In this document: positions 53,189 to 63,355 of the stretch, piece by piece | How positions within the stretch are numbered: position 1 is the first letter of the stretch | Layout: each line of letters opens with the position of its first letter | DNA from: Ferruginibacter sp. | GTDB lineage: Bacteria; Bacteroidota; Bacteroidia; Chitinophagales; Chitinophagaceae | NCBI GenBank assembly: GCA_013141435.1 | Contig: JABFQZ010000006.1 | Coordinates: 1 to 64,000, forward strand | DNA: 64,000 nt | Direction: 5' to 3' | Notes under the pieces: model-generated | Databases searched by the model: none | Told to the model about the DNA's origin: nothing | What the model saw: only the letters and a program-made list of their open reading frames with translations | Made by a program: the position numbers and the translations under genes

Positions 53189-55594
53189 ATGAAAAAGATT
53201 TTTTTACTATTTGTTGTTTTAGGTTTTTCTTTACTGGGAAATACATTATTTGCACAGGATAATTATTCTCAACTTTTTAATAATGCTTATAATACTTACC
53301 CAAAAATTCCAAAAAACTCTTTAGAGGTTTTGGCTTATGTACAATCACGTATTTCCAATCTTGTGCCACCAAAAGAAATGGACCATCATCATGGACCAAA
53401 TAGATATGGACTATTTGCACTAATAGAAAATGGAGAAAATTATTTTAAAAATACACTTGAAGTTTTAAGTGCAAGTTCAAAAATTTCTACAACAAAATTA
53501 AAAAATGATGCACAAAGCCAAATCTTAGCGGTTGCAAAAAACATGAATGAATATTGTGAAGCAAATAATGTAACAACAATAGAAGGAATGGCAATTTTTT
53601 TTAAAGCATTTAGTGAAATACCTGATAAAACAATTGTAGATGCTTTTGCAAAAGACCAGTTTTTATATGATGTTTATTTAACCTTACAAAAAGGAGTAGT
53701 AGAAAATGGAGTAGAAATTACACAAACAATTTTTAAAGCTTCGGAATGGTTTTCTGAAAGTACTTATAAATTAGTAAGTGCTCAAAATATTACTATTGCC
53801 AATGATAAAATTACTAATGGTAAAGATGTTTATGATAATCAAAATAGATTAAATGCTAACACTACTGCTGCCGCAGTTGTTGTAACTGATTATCCGCCGG
53901 CATTATGGGTGGCAAGTCCTAATTATTCAACAAGGGGCACATCTGCTATTACTGCTGTTGCAGTACATACTATGCAAGGATCTTATTCTGGCTCTATTTC
54001 ATGGTTTCAAAATGCAGCTTCAAACGTATCTGCTCATTACTGTATCCGTTCATCTGACGGGCAAGTAACACAAATGGTAAGAGAAAGCAGTAAAGCATGG
54101 CATATTGGCTCAGAAAACCCTTATACTATTGGCTTAGAGCATGAAGGCTATGTTGCTAATGCAAGTTGGTACACTACAGCTATGTATAACTCATCTGCAG
54201 CATTAGTAATAGACATTTGTAATGACAATAATATTAATAAAACCACTTGTTTTAGCGGTGCTGCTACAGTTGGTGTAAATGTACTTTCTACCGCAATAAA
54301 AATAAAAGGGCACCAGCATTTTACTGGTCAAACGCATGTAGATCCAGGTGTAAATTGGAATTGGGCATTATATTACAATTTAATAAACCCAGTAGCGCCT
54401 TGTGCTACTCCATCCAATTTAACAAGCAGTGGAGTTACTACAAGCAGCGCTAACTTAAATTGGAGTGCTGTTGCTGGTGTAGCAAGTTATTCGTTGGAAT
54501 ACAAATTAAGCACAAGCACTACATATACAGTTGTAAACGGTATCACTACCAATAGTTTTGTATTATCTGGCTTAATAGGTACAAATACTTACAACTGGCG
54601 TGTAAGAAGTAATTGTACCAGCAGTAGTTCGGCTTTTTCTACAGCAGTAAGTTTTACAACACTTACACCTTGTGGTATTACAACAGTTTTAAACGAAAGC
54701 TATGTTGGCACTGTTTCGGTTAATTTAAATTGGGCTGCTGTAAGTGGCGCTACTGGCTATATTTTAGAAGGCAAAGCAGCTACTTCAACCTCATGGACTA
54801 CATATAATTCTACAAATAATTATTATACAATAACAGGGTTACTACCAAGTACAATTTACAATTGGCGTATAAAAACAGTTTGTAGTAGCGGTACAGGGTT
54901 AGCTAGCACTACACAAACTTTTACAACAAATAGTTTGTGTTATGATGCTTACGAAAATAACAATGTATACACAGCTCCTACAATTTACCCATCATTGAAT
55001 GGCGGATACGTATATGCAAAAATATGCTCAGCTGGAGATGTGGATTTTTATAAAGTAACTACTACCGCCACAAGTAATATAAATTTTACTTTAGCAAACT
55101 TGCCACAAAATTATAATATTGAAACTTTTACTGCTACAGGAGCTTTTTTAAAAGGCAGTTATAATGTTGGCACAACCGATGAAGCAGTTGTGCTAAACAA
55201 CAAGCCAGCTGGCTCTTATTTATTTAAAGTATATGGAGTTACAAATACAACTGCCGATTCATACAACGACTATAGACTTCTAGTAACTACAAGCGCCCCA
55301 ACTATTGCAAGAATTGCCGACGAACCATTTCCATCAAATACAGAGCTAAACATTACTCCAAATCCTGCAAATACAGAAACAGTAGTAAGCTTTTATTCAG
55401 ATAATAATGAAAAAGTAATGATTTTAATAAAAGATATGTATGGTAATATTAAACAAAAAGAAACTAAAACACTTTTTGGTGGAATCCAAAAAGTTGTTTT
55501 AAATGTTCAAACATTAAAACAAGGAGTTTATCTGGTTCAAATAATAAATAATGCTGGTATAACTAAAAGTGGCCAGCTAATTATTTCTAAATAA
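53189..55594 (+). CDS. T9SS-exported N-acetylmuramoyl-L-alanine amidase
   Basis: The 801-residue product has a signal peptide (residues 1-23). After a helical region, an Amidase_2/PGRP domain occupies about 245-400: His in VAVHTMQGSYSGSISWF, HYCIRSSDGQVTQMV, IGLEHEGYV and the GHQHF...HVDPG end, giving the zinc ligands. Two Fn3 domains follow (about 405-495 and 500-590), then a PPC-like domain (about 610-715) and a type IX sorting domain (LNITPNPANTETVVSFYS... ending SGQLIISK). It should be secreted through T9SS to the cell surface and cut peptidoglycan, perhaps of other bacteria. Good RBS and ATG at 53189. Confidence 0.92.
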   Translation: MKKIFLLFVVLGFSLLGNTLFAQDNYSQLFNNAYNTYPKIPKNSLEVLAYVQSRISNLVPPKEMDHHHGPNRYGLFALIENGENYFKNTLEVLSASSKISTTKLKNDAQSQILAVAKNMNEYCEANNVTTIEGMAIFFKAFSEIPDKTIVDAFAKDQFLYDVYLTLQKGVVENGVEITQTIFKASEWFSESTYKLVSAQNITIANDKITNGKDVYDNQNRLNANTTAAAVVVTDYPPALWVASPNYSTRGTSAITAVAVHTMQGSYSGSISWFQNAASNVSAHYCIRSSDGQVTQMVRESSKAWHIGSENPYTIGLEHEGYVANASWYTTAMYNSSAALVIDICNDNNINKTTCFSGAATVGVNVLSTAIKIKGHQHFTGQTHVDPGVNWNWALYYNLINPVAPCATPSNLTSSGVTTSSANLNWSAVAGVASYSLEYKLSTSTTYTVVNGITTNSFVLSGLIGTNTYNWRVRSNCTSSSSAFSTAVSFTTLTPCGITTVLNESYVGTVSVNLNWAAVSGATGYILEGKAATSTSWTTYNSTNNYYTITGLLPSTIYNWRIKTVCSSGTGLASTTQTFTTNSLCYDAYENNNVYTAPTIYPSLNGGYVYAKICSAGDVDFYKVTTTATSNINFTLANLPQNYNIETFTATGAFLKGSYNVGTTDEAVVLNNKPAGSYLFKVYGVTNTTADSYNDYRLLVTTSAPTIARIADEPFPSNTELNITPNPANTETVVSFYSDNNEKVMILIKDMYGNIKQKETKTLFGGIQKVVLNVQTLKQGVYLVQIINNAGITKSGQLIISK

Positions 55595-55620
55595 CAAATA
55601 TTATTTAGGTATAAAATAAT

Positions 55621-55658
55621 AAAAAGAGGTTGCATTTAAATAATGGCAGCCTCTTTTT
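55621..55658. terminator. Bidirectional terminator between amidase and rpiB
   Basis: AAAAAGAGGTTGC pairs with GCAGCCTCTTTTT (one G-T). Convergent genes on both sides, so it can serve both. Confidence 0.8.
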
Positions 55659-55679
55659 ATTTGTTGCATATTTTTTATA

Positions 55680-56123
55680 TTATATTTTATTTACTCTCGA
55701 AGCGTGCCTACCACCTTCAAAAGCAGTATTTATAAATGTATCTAGCATTTTTTTTGCCACATCTAAATTAACAAATCTTGCAGGTATACAAAGTATGTTT
55801 GCATTGTTATGAAGCCTAGCAAGTTGGGCAATTTCATTTTCCCAACATATTGCTGCTCTTATATGTGCATGTTTATTGGCTGTAATAGCAACCCCATTGG
55901 CACTACCACAAAGTAAAATACCAAAACTATATTCACCACTTTCTACAGCATTAGCTACTGGGTGTGCAAAATCCGGATAATCTACCGAAGCCTCGCTGTA
56001 TGTTCCAAAATCTCTTAAGGCAATACCTTTTTCATCTCTCAAGTAGGCAATAAGTTTTGCTTTGTATTCAAAGCCAGCATGGTCGGAGCCAATGGCTAGT
56101 GGTTTTGATAAATCGAAAATCAT
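55680..56123 (-). CDS. rpiB: Ribose-5-phosphate isomerase B
   Basis: The 147-residue product is RpiB, which interconverts ribulose 5-phosphate and ribose 5-phosphate in the pentose pathway. Hallmarks: LAIGSDHAGFEYK at the start with the conserved Asp/His, DYPDFAHPVANAVESGE, the catalytic Cys in LLCGSANGVAITANKH, and HNNANILCIPARF. Length normal, cytosolic. A single-gene unit converging on the amidase. Confidence 0.94.
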   Translation of the reverse strand: MIFDLSKPLAIGSDHAGFEYKAKLIAYLRDEKGIALRDFGTYSEASVDYPDFAHPVANAVESGEYSFGILLCGSANGVAITANKHAHIRAAICWENEIAQLARLHNNANILCIPARFVNLDVAKKMLDTFINTAFEGGRHASRVNKI

Positions 56124-56231
56124 AATTGTATTTTTTTATTTTCAAACAAAGTAACGAAGAAAAAAAAGCACACATAAAAATATTAATACCTTTAAAATAA
56201 ATGCCGAAAAATGTACTACTGATGAACGGCT

Positions 56232-56297
56232 GAGGATAGAAGCGAAAATCCTTTTTTGCCAGCCTTTGTGGCAAAAAAGATTGTAGAGCATAGCCTC
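56232..56297. repeat. Dispersed intergenic hairpin repeat, copy D
   Basis: GAGGATAGAAG...ATAGCCTC with inner TTTTTTGCCA/TGGCAAAAAA. The best-formed of the four copies; outer GAGG/CCTC pair. Confidence 0.65.
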
Positions 56298-56375
56298 AAA
56301 CAACTGCTGCTACATGCTTTTAGCTAATAGCCCCACATTTTCTATAGCTGTAGTTTTATGGCATAATCAAATTTG

Positions 56376-57251
56376 TTAACTCCATTCTTTTTCTTCTTTT
56401 ATTTTTTGCTTATCTATTTTAGCACAAATAAATACACTTATTTCGTACAAAAGTAATAATGGTATAGATACTATTATTTGGCTTGTCCAGTCGGGCGAAG
56501 GAGTTATTATTGCTGCCAAAATAAGGATAACTATAAATGCATATTTGCGATATTTTCGTAAAAAATCGGCACTTATTATACCTATTTTACCAAGTACATA
56601 AGCCATTACGGGCAGCTCAAATGCAATACCACAGCCTAGTATAATATTGGTGAGTGTATCGGTATAATCATCTAAAGTGGGGCGGTAAATATATGCTTTG
56701 GTAGTACCAAGTGTAAAATTGCCCAAAAAATTAAAGGTAAATGGTGCCAATAAATAATACCCAAAAGCTCCGCCAATAAAGAAACACAGCGATACCCAAA
56801 AAATACTACCACGACTATATTTTATTTCTTTTGGTGAAAGTGCTGGTTTTATAAATTTCCAAAGCTCCCAAAACAGGTAAGGAAAAGCTAATACCAAACC
56901 ACCAGTAATGGCTATTGAAATTGCCGACATAAATGGGCCACTTATGGTATTGCCTTGCAACTCTATATTTATTGGTGGCATACATAAGGCTTCGCCCAAA
57001 TGTAGCTTGTGGCTAAAACTACACAATGCAGTATAACTTATAAAATTGGATTTTGCTGGTGCATAAATTACATTATCAAAAACCCAATCTATTTTTATAA
57101 AAATGGCAATTACTGCTGCAAGCCATACCAATACTGCCCTTACCAAATGCCAACGTAACGCTTCCAAATGATCTATAAAGCTCATTTCTTTACCATTTGC
57201 ATTTTCGTTTCTGTTAAGGGTAGAGGATAATTTATCTAATAATAAAGCCAC
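56376..57251 (-). CDS. tatC: Sec-independent translocase subunit TatC
   Basis: The 291-residue product is TatC, the receptor of the twin-arginine export system for folded proteins. It has the N-terminal amphipathic start with MSFIDHLEALRWHLVRAVLV, six membrane helices, the SPKEIKYSRGSIFWVSLCFF region, LGCGIAFELPVMAYVLGKIG and the helix before the end, YAFIVILILAAIITPSPDWTS. tatA and tatB are not in the window. In Bacteroidota TatC carries extra residues between helices, as seen here (about 60-100). Confidence 0.95.
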   Translation of the reverse strand: MALLLDKLSSTLNRNENANGKEMSFIDHLEALRWHLVRAVLVWLAAVIAIFIKIDWVFDNVIYAPAKSNFISYTALCSFSHKLHLGEALCMPPINIELQGNTISGPFMSAISIAITGGLVLAFPYLFWELWKFIKPALSPKEIKYSRGSIFWVSLCFFIGGAFGYYLLAPFTFNFLGNFTLGTTKAYIYRPTLDDYTDTLTNIILGCGIAFELPVMAYVLGKIGIISADFLRKYRKYAFIVILILAAIITPSPDWTSQIIVSIPLLLLYEISVFICAKIDKQKIKEEKEWS

Positions 57252-57315
57252 TTAGTTTTTGTTTTTTTTAAGTTGTGCGAAGATAATAATAACCTATCTT
57301 TTTCCCCAAAAAAGA

Positions 57316-57337
57316 AACCCCCGTAGAAACGGGGGTT
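57316..57337. terminator. Hairpin upstream of tatC
   Basis: AACCCCCGT/ACGGGGGTT around AGAA, with few T's following. It lies between prfA and tatC on the minus strand, and may be a terminator or a stable leader hairpin. Confidence 0.5.
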
Positions 57338-57469
57338 GTTTACCAAAACTAACTGCTTATGAGAATCTTTAAATTATTTCATTGTTATAATTATATAATT
57401 GCAAATACAATGCCAAGATTTTTTAAAGGACGTTAAATATTTGTGAATACCTATAATAAATATGCTTTC

Positions 57470-57510
57470 CCCATAAAAAAAATCCGCAAAATGCGGATTT
57501 TTTTTATGGG
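57470..57510 (-). terminator. Terminator after prfA
   Basis: CCCATAAAAAAAATCCGCA and its exact complement, a 19-base perfect stem with a three-base loop; the A-run/T-run arms make it an intrinsic terminator in both directions. Confidence 0.85.
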
Positions 57511-57523
57511 ATATCTTTTTCTT

Positions 57524-58588
57524 TTACTGTTGGTTAGTAAGTTTTTCGGCATTTTCGGCAAATTGTAAGGCTTCTATAAATTCTCCTACTTCGCCATTTA
57601 GTACAGCATCTAAATTATACACCGTCATACCAATACGGTGGTCGGTTACTCTCCCCTGTGGAAAATTATAGGTGCGTATTTTTGCACTTCTATCGCCAGT
57701 GCTTACAAGGCTTTTGCGTAAGTGAGATGTAGCTTCTTCTACTTTCTTTACCTCATCTTCGTACAACCTTGTGCGTAGCATTTCCATGGCTTTAAGCCTA
57801 TTTCCAAGCTGGCTTCTATCTGTTTGGCACATTACTACAATACCGGTTGGCTTATGAGTTAAAAACACTTTAGTTTCTACTTTGTTTACATTTTGCCCAC
57901 CAGCACCACCACTACGAGCTGTCTCCATTTTTACATCACTCTCTTTCAAATCCACATCTACTTCTTCGGCTTCGGGCATAACAGCTACAGTAACGGCACT
58001 AGTATGCACTCTGCCACTAGCCTCAGTATCGGGCACTCTTTGCACCCTGTGTACACCACTTTCAAATTTTAGCAAGCCATATACATCATCGCCAGTTACT
58101 TCTACTTGCACTTCTTTATAACCTCCTACAGTGCCTTCGCTTTCGCTTAGCAGGGTTGCTTTCCAGCCTTTTTTCTCAAAGTATTTTAAATACATACGTA
58201 GCAAGTCGCCACTAAATAGCGAAGCTTCGTCGCCACCTGTACCTGCACGTATTTCCAAAATAGCATTTTTTTCATCAAACGGGTCTTTGGGTATTAGCAT
58301 GTTTCGCAAACCCTTTTCTTGTGTTTCTTTCAACTCCTCTAGTGGTTGTAACTCTAGTTTTGCCATTTCACGCATTTCGGCATCATCACTACCAAGTACT
58401 TCTTTATTAAACGATATGTCATCTAAAGTTTTTATATAGGCATTTCTTGCAAGCACCACTTTTTCCAACCCTCGGTATTCTTTGCTCAAAGCACTAAAAC
58501 GCTTGTTATCACTCACAATTTCGGGGTTTGTAAGCGATACACTAAGGTTATCAAACTTTGCTTTTATAGCATCTAATTTATCCAGCAT
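57524..58588 (-). CDS. prfA: Peptide chain release factor 1
   Basis: The 354-residue product is RF1, which reads UAA and UAG stop codons. The GGQ loop is in [20 protein letters not shown]; the stop-codon reading PxT motif is in [20 protein letters not shown], matching RF1 and not the SPF of RF2. The N-terminal PCRF domain starts [19 protein letters not shown]. Length normal. It is followed by a strong terminator at 57470-57510. Confidence 0.96.
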   Translation of the reverse strand: MLDKLDAIKAKFDNLSVSLTNPEIVSDNKRFSALSKEYRGLEKVVLARNAYIKTLDDISFNKEVLGSDDAEMREMAKLELQPLEELKETQEKGLRNMLIPKDPFDEKNAILEIRAGTGGDEASLFSGDLLRMYLKYFEKKGWKATLLSESEGTVGGYKEVQVEVTGDDVYGLLKFESGVHRVQRVPDTEASGRVHTSAVTVAVMPEAEEVDVDLKESDVKMETARSGGAGGQNVNKVETKVFLTHKPTGIVVMCQTDRSQLGNRLKAMEMLRTRLYEDEVKKVEEATSHLRKSLVSTGDRSAKIRTYNFPQGRVTDHRIGMTVYNLDAVLNGEVGEFIEALQFAENAEKLTNQQ

Positions 58589-58852
58589 ATTATTGTATTG
58601 AGTATTGAGTAGTTAGTATTGCGATTAGTACAGAATACTTTCTAACTTTAATTATTTTTCTTGTTTTTTTACAAAAACTACGTTTTTTGTGCCATCTAAA
58701 ACACAGCAATTGGCAGCTTCATTGGCGTCGCACATTTCATCTGCATATCTATTAGCGTCATTTTTTTTGCTTACTAAAACCAAACAATTCTTTGTGTTCT
58801 TTATTTTCTTAGCGTTCTTTGTAAAAAATAAAATGCAAAATTACGTTTTATC
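58589..58852. other. Intergenic; short open stretch on minus strand
   Basis: Between divergent prfA and the amidohydrolase. On the minus strand an open frame from about 58783 reads VSKKNDANRYADEMCDAN, then EAANCCVLDGTKNVVFVK and ends KKQEK before a stop near 58650. It has no ATG, only a TTG candidate. It could be a tiny protein or chance. The segment next to it carries a TAGTATTGAG-type run seen also near 5761 and 49261. Confidence 0.3.
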
Positions 58853-60001
58853 ATGGCATATAGGAAAATAAAAGCTAATAAAATATTTGATGGCTATACA
58901 TTTTTAGAAACCAACAAAGTGCTTATAACACAAGCCAATGGTATAATAGAAACAATTGTAGATGTAAAAGATGCTGGAGACGATATACAAAATTTTAATG
59001 GAATAATTTGCCCAGGGTTTATAAATGCACACTGCCATATAGAACTTAGCCATTTAAAAAATAAAATACCACAACAAACTGGCTTAGTAGAATTTATTTT
59101 GCAAATATTAAAATATAGAAATGCTGATGAAGATATAAAACAACATGCAATGCAACTTGCTGACCAGGAATTGTACAATACAGGCACAGTAGCTGTTGGC
59201 GATATTTGCAACACAAACGACTCTTTATCATTAAAAAAACATAGTAAAATACATTGGCACAATTTTATAGAAGTAAGTGGTTTTAACAACGATATTGCCG
59301 AAACTAGATTTGAAATTGCAAAAAACATTTATGAACAATTTTGCAAGTTATCTTTGAGCAACTCTATAGTACCACATGCGCCATACTCAGTTTCTACCAA
59401 GCTATTTAATTTAATAAACCAAAGTGCAATTGGCAAAACCTTATGCATACATAATCAAGAAACACTAACAGAAAATGAGTTTTTTCAAGATAAAATAGGC
59501 GGTTTTTTGCACCTATACGAAAGTTTGGGTGTAGATATAACTAGCTTTTTACCATTGCAAAAAACTAGTTTGCAATACTGGTTACCTCAATTAAAAAATG
59601 CAAAAAAAATAATAGCTGTACACAATACTTTTACAACACAAGCCGACATAAACTTTGTAAAAAATAAAAAAACTGAGCAAGAAATGTATTTTTGCCTTTG
59701 CCCCAATGCCAATTTATATATCGAAAATACTGTGCCAGCAATAGATTTATTAATAAAAAATCAAGTAAATATTGTGCTCGGTACCGATAGTTATGCAAGC
59801 AATACTCAATTGAATATATTTGAAGAAATAAAAACCATTCAAAAATATTTTCCTAATATACCCTTACAAAATATACTAAAATGGGCCACCATTAATGGTG
59901 CAAAGGCTTTAGAAATAAACGATAAGTTTGGAAGTTTTGAAAAAGGAAAAATACCTGGGATAGTATTAATAAATAATGAAAAGGCAACAAGAATTTTATA
60001 A
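58853..60001 (+). CDS. Amidohydrolase-family deaminase (metal-dependent)
   Basis: The 382-residue product is of the cytosine/guanine deaminase-like (ATZ/TRZ) branch of the amidohydrolases. Metal ligands are GFINAHCHIELSHL (His-x-His), His in VPHAPYSV, His in LCIHNQET and Asp in VLGTDSYASN. A closing GSFEKGKIPGIVL is typical. It is cytosolic. Candidate substrates are aminodeoxyfutalosine or other aminopurines, but no residue decides. It is convergent with recO and has no operon partner. Confidence 0.82.
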   Translation: MAYRKIKANKIFDGYTFLETNKVLITQANGIIETIVDVKDAGDDIQNFNGIICPGFINAHCHIELSHLKNKIPQQTGLVEFILQILKYRNADEDIKQHAMQLADQELYNTGTVAVGDICNTNDSLSLKKHSKIHWHNFIEVSGFNNDIAETRFEIAKNIYEQFCKLSLSNSIVPHAPYSVSTKLFNLINQSAIGKTLCIHNQETLTENEFFQDKIGGFLHLYESLGVDITSFLPLQKTSLQYWLPQLKNAKKIIAVHNTFTTQADINFVKNKKTEQEMYFCLCPNANLYIENTVPAIDLLIKNQVNIVLGTDSYASNTQLNIFEEIKTIQKYFPNIPLQNILKWATINGAKALEINDKFGSFEKGKIPGIVLINNEKATRIL

Positions 60002-60033
60002 AAATAACTTACTCTTATTTTTTTGTTATTTGG

Positions 60034-60765
60034 TTAACCTAAAACCTCTTGCATTACAAATAAAGTTTTCATTTGTCCAAAATCTTGTATATGCAAAGCA
60101 TAATAATCCATATACTTTGCTAAAAGTTCCCTCCTTTTTAAGTGGTTAAGTTTTATTTGTCCCATTTCGGTAGGGTTTCTAATTTTTAAAAAATCTGATG
60201 TAATTATTGCATTTTCTCCATGTAAAAAATAAGCATGATTTGGTGCTGCGGGTTCAAAATAACCTTCTTGTAAATTTAAAAAACAATTGCTTTCCGAAAA
60301 ATTATCGTCAATTTTAAAACCAAAAAAATGGCTAAGCTGTAGCGAAAAAAACAAAGGGAAATTTGCTGAAACATTGTTAGTGGCGCTATCTAAGTGTATT
60401 AACACATCTTCACAAAAATAAAACAAATCACTATTTTGCTCAGGTTGTTTTAAAAGTTTATGTAAAAGCTCCATCATAAAAACAGCAATACTATTTTTAA
60501 CAACATTGGTAAGTACATTTGCAAATAAAAAAGAGTTGTTGCACTCTCGTATGCGGTGCATGGTGCTTTTTTCGTTGTGATACACTTCCATATCTACCAA
60601 CGATGCAGGCTGATACAAGGCGGCTTTTAAGCCAGTTTTTTTTGATGTACGCACACCATTTACCATATATGTTTGCACGCCAAAAAGCTCTGTAAATGCA
60701 GTAACAACTAGGCTGGTTTCGCCATACTTAGTAGTTCGTAATATTATAGCTTTGGTTTTAAACAT
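60034..60765 (-). CDS. recO: DNA repair protein RecO
   Basis: The 243-residue product is RecO, which loads RecA with RecR and anneals single strands in the RecFOR pathway. It opens KTKAIILRTTKYGETSLVV with an N-terminal OB fold and YMVNGVRTSKKTGLKAALYQP, followed by a helical domain. The four-Cys zinc site of the longer RecO forms is not evident, as is usual for many Bacteroidota. Gene converges on the amidohydrolase. Confidence 0.9.
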   Translation of the reverse strand: MFKTKAIILRTTKYGETSLVVTAFTELFGVQTYMVNGVRTSKKTGLKAALYQPASLVDMEVYHNEKSTMHRIRECNNSFLFANVLTNVVKNSIAVFMMELLHKLLKQPEQNSDLFYFCEDVLIHLDSATNNVSANFPLFFSLQLSHFFGFKIDDNFSESNCFLNLQEGYFEPAAPNHAYFLHGENAIITSDFLKIRNPTEMGQIKLNHLKRRELLAKYMDYYALHIQDFGQMKTLFVMQEVLG

Positions 60766-60875
60766 TTTTTTCTATGCTCTTTTTTGTGTATAATTTTTAT
60801 ACAAGTTTAATTTGTTTTGCATTAATATTTTTTGTGCTTTCTTTGCAGCAATTATAAAATTTAATTTTCAAAAAT

Positions 60876-63215
60876 ATGTGGAAACATCTTGCAAAGTTTG
60901 TAATAAAAAACCGTATTGTTTTTTTAATATTTTTAGCCTTATCTACAGCAATAATGGGCTATTTTGCTAGCAAAGTAAAATTAAGTTACGAATTTACAAA
61001 AGCTATACCTACCAATAATACTAAATACCAAGACTACCAAAATTTCAAACAGAAATTTGGTGATGATGGAAACGTAATAGTAATAGGCATTACAACCCAA
61101 AAATTATTTGATTTAAATAATTTTAAGGCTTACCAACTTCTTTACAAAAACCTAAAGAAAATAGCTCCGGTAGAAGATGTGCTTAGCATACCAAGTGCAT
61201 TTAATTTGGTAAAAAATATTGAAACTGAAAAGTTAAGCACAGTAAAAGTTTTTGCTGATAAAATAAATACACAAACACAATTAGACAGTTTAAAAAACAA
61301 TTTTTATAATTTACCATTTTATAAAAACAGATTATATAATACAGCTACCAATAGTTTTTTAATGGCAGTACGTGTAAATAAAAATGTTTTTTTAACCAAG
61401 GAGCGGTCAGCAGTTATTGAGCAAGTAAATAAAGAAATAGCTGCATTTGAAAGCAATACAAAAATAGAAACTCATGTAAGTGGTTTGCCATTAATACGTA
61501 CTATGGTTGCAGATCGTATTCAAAAAGAAATGAAACTTTTTTTATTTGCATCACTTGGGCTTAGTGTTTTAATTTTGTTTATCTTTTTTAGATCTTTTAG
61601 CACAACTTTATTATCGCTTGTGGTTGTTATTATTGGTGTAGTATGGTCTGTAGGTACAATATATTTATGTGGTTTTCAAATAACATTGCTTACCGCACTT
61701 ATACCTACTTTGGTAGTAGTTATTGGTATTCCTAATTGTATATATTTTATAAACAAGTACCATACATCGTTTGTAAATGATGAAACGAGCATTACAGCAA
61801 CACAAAAAAAACACAATGCATTGGTGGCAATGGTAAGCAAAATGGGTGTTGTAACATTGTTTTGTAATATTACTGCTGCTATTGGCTTTGCAGTATTTGC
61901 TTTTACAAAAAGTGCTATACTAAACGAATTTGGTTTAGTGGCAGGCATTAGTATTATGCTCATATTTTTTGTATCGTTTATTTTGTTGCCATCTGCACTA
62001 AGTTTGTTGGCTATTCCCAATAAAACCCAATTAAAATATTTAAACAATAAATTTATATCCTCTGCTTTAGTTGTTTTAGAAAACTGGGTTTTTAATTACA
62101 AAAAACAAGTGTTGGGTTTTACTGCAATAGTTCTATTAATTTCAATTGCAGGTATTTTAAAATTAAAAACTGTAGCACATATTGTTGATGATTTGCCAAA
62201 AAAAGATAAAATATTTACCGATTTAAAATACTTTGAACAAAATTTTAAAGGTGTAATGCCTTTAGAAATAGTTATTGACACTAAAAAGCGACGTGGGCTA
62301 ACAGGCATGAAAGCTCTTGCTATATTCGAAAAAGTTGATTCACTTTCGCAATTTATTTCAGCTCAAAAAGAAATGAATACACCGCTAAGTGTAGCCGAAG
62401 GTTTAAAATTTGCAAAGCAAGGTTTTTACGAAGGCGACTCTGCAAATTATTTATTGCCCAATGGTTTTGATGGAACTTTTGTAGGCGAATATTTACGACC
62501 TACAAAAGATAGCGGTAATACACAAAGCAATTTTACAAAAACCTTGCGTTCTTTTATAGATAGTAATTCGCAAAGTACACGTATAAGTGTGAGTATGGCC
62601 GATGTAGGCACACAAGAGCTACCAATAATTTTAAGTAAAATACAAAATCGCAGCAATGAGCTATTCGATACATCGTACAATGTTACTTACACAGGCAGTA
62701 GTATTACCTTTTTAGAAGGCAGTAAATTTATTATTAATGGCTTAAAAGAAAGTATTTTTTGGGCTTTTTTGCTCATAGCAGCTTGTATGCTTTTTTTGTT
62801 TAAAAGTATTAGAATATTGCTTTGCTCACTTATACCAAACATTATACCATTAGTTGTTACAGCTGGCATTATGGGCTGGGTAGGTGTTCCATTAAAACCA
62901 TCTACTGTATTGGTTTTTAGTGTAGCATTAGGTATTGCAATAGATATTACTATACGATTTTTAGTAAATTACAAACAAGTACTTCCCGAAAATAATTTCG
63001 ATGTTGCAACTTCAATTAAGCAAACAATACAGCAAACAGGTTTGAGTATTATTTACACCTCTTTGGTACTTACTGCTGGCTTTATAATTTTTTGTGCTAG
63101 TAGTTTTGGTGGCACATTTGCTTTAGGGTGGCTAACATCTATTACCCTACTGGTGGCTACAATTACCAATTTGGTTTTGCTACCTGTATTGCTACTTTTT
63201 ATTACAAAAAAATAG
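60876..63215 (+). CDS. RND/MMPL-type transporter
   Basis: The 779-residue product has 12 transmembrane segments in two halves, each beginning with one helix (about 13-32 and 410-430) followed by a large extracytoplasmic domain and five helices. The Asp-containing fourth helix is a weakly matched region (GIAIDITIRFLVN). It is an MMPL/sterol-sensing-type RND protein, probably a lipid or peptide exporter, lacking an HlyD partner next door. In Bacteroidota such genes are common near the cell-envelope loci. Substrate unknown. Confidence 0.87.
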   Translation: MWKHLAKFVIKNRIVFLIFLALSTAIMGYFASKVKLSYEFTKAIPTNNTKYQDYQNFKQKFGDDGNVIVIGITTQKLFDLNNFKAYQLLYKNLKKIAPVEDVLSIPSAFNLVKNIETEKLSTVKVFADKINTQTQLDSLKNNFYNLPFYKNRLYNTATNSFLMAVRVNKNVFLTKERSAVIEQVNKEIAAFESNTKIETHVSGLPLIRTMVADRIQKEMKLFLFASLGLSVLILFIFFRSFSTTLLSLVVVIIGVVWSVGTIYLCGFQITLLTALIPTLVVVIGIPNCIYFINKYHTSFVNDETSITATQKKHNALVAMVSKMGVVTLFCNITAAIGFAVFAFTKSAILNEFGLVAGISIMLIFFVSFILLPSALSLLAIPNKTQLKYLNNKFISSALVVLENWVFNYKKQVLGFTAIVLLISIAGILKLKTVAHIVDDLPKKDKIFTDLKYFEQNFKGVMPLEIVIDTKKRRGLTGMKALAIFEKVDSLSQFISAQKEMNTPLSVAEGLKFAKQGFYEGDSANYLLPNGFDGTFVGEYLRPTKDSGNTQSNFTKTLRSFIDSNSQSTRISVSMADVGTQELPIILSKIQNRSNELFDTSYNVTYTGSSITFLEGSKFIINGLKESIFWAFLLIAACMLFLFKSIRILLCSLIPNIIPLVVTAGIMGWVGVPLKPSTVLVFSVALGIAIDITIRFLVNYKQVLPENNFDVATSIKQTIQQTGLSIIYTSLVLTAGFIIFCASSFGGTFALGWLTSITLLVATITNLVLLPVLLLFITKK

Positions 63216-63324
63216 TTTTGGTTTTATACTATTTATTTTTTTTAAAGTTGAATAACTAACAACTCTATGCAGCAGTTTTTATTAAAAGATTGTCTAAACT
63301 TTAACAAGTTAGCTTGTACTTAAT

Positions 63325-63332
63325 TATATTTG
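63325..63332 (+). promoter_or_regulatory. -7 core upstream of SusC-like gene
   Basis: TATATTTG fits TAnnTTTG and lies 24 bases ahead of the ATG at 63356. A small inverted repeat ACAAG/CTTGT occurs at 63304-63317. No clean -33 TTTG is found. Confidence 0.4.
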
Positions 63333-63355
63333 TTGGTATAAATTAAAATTAAACC

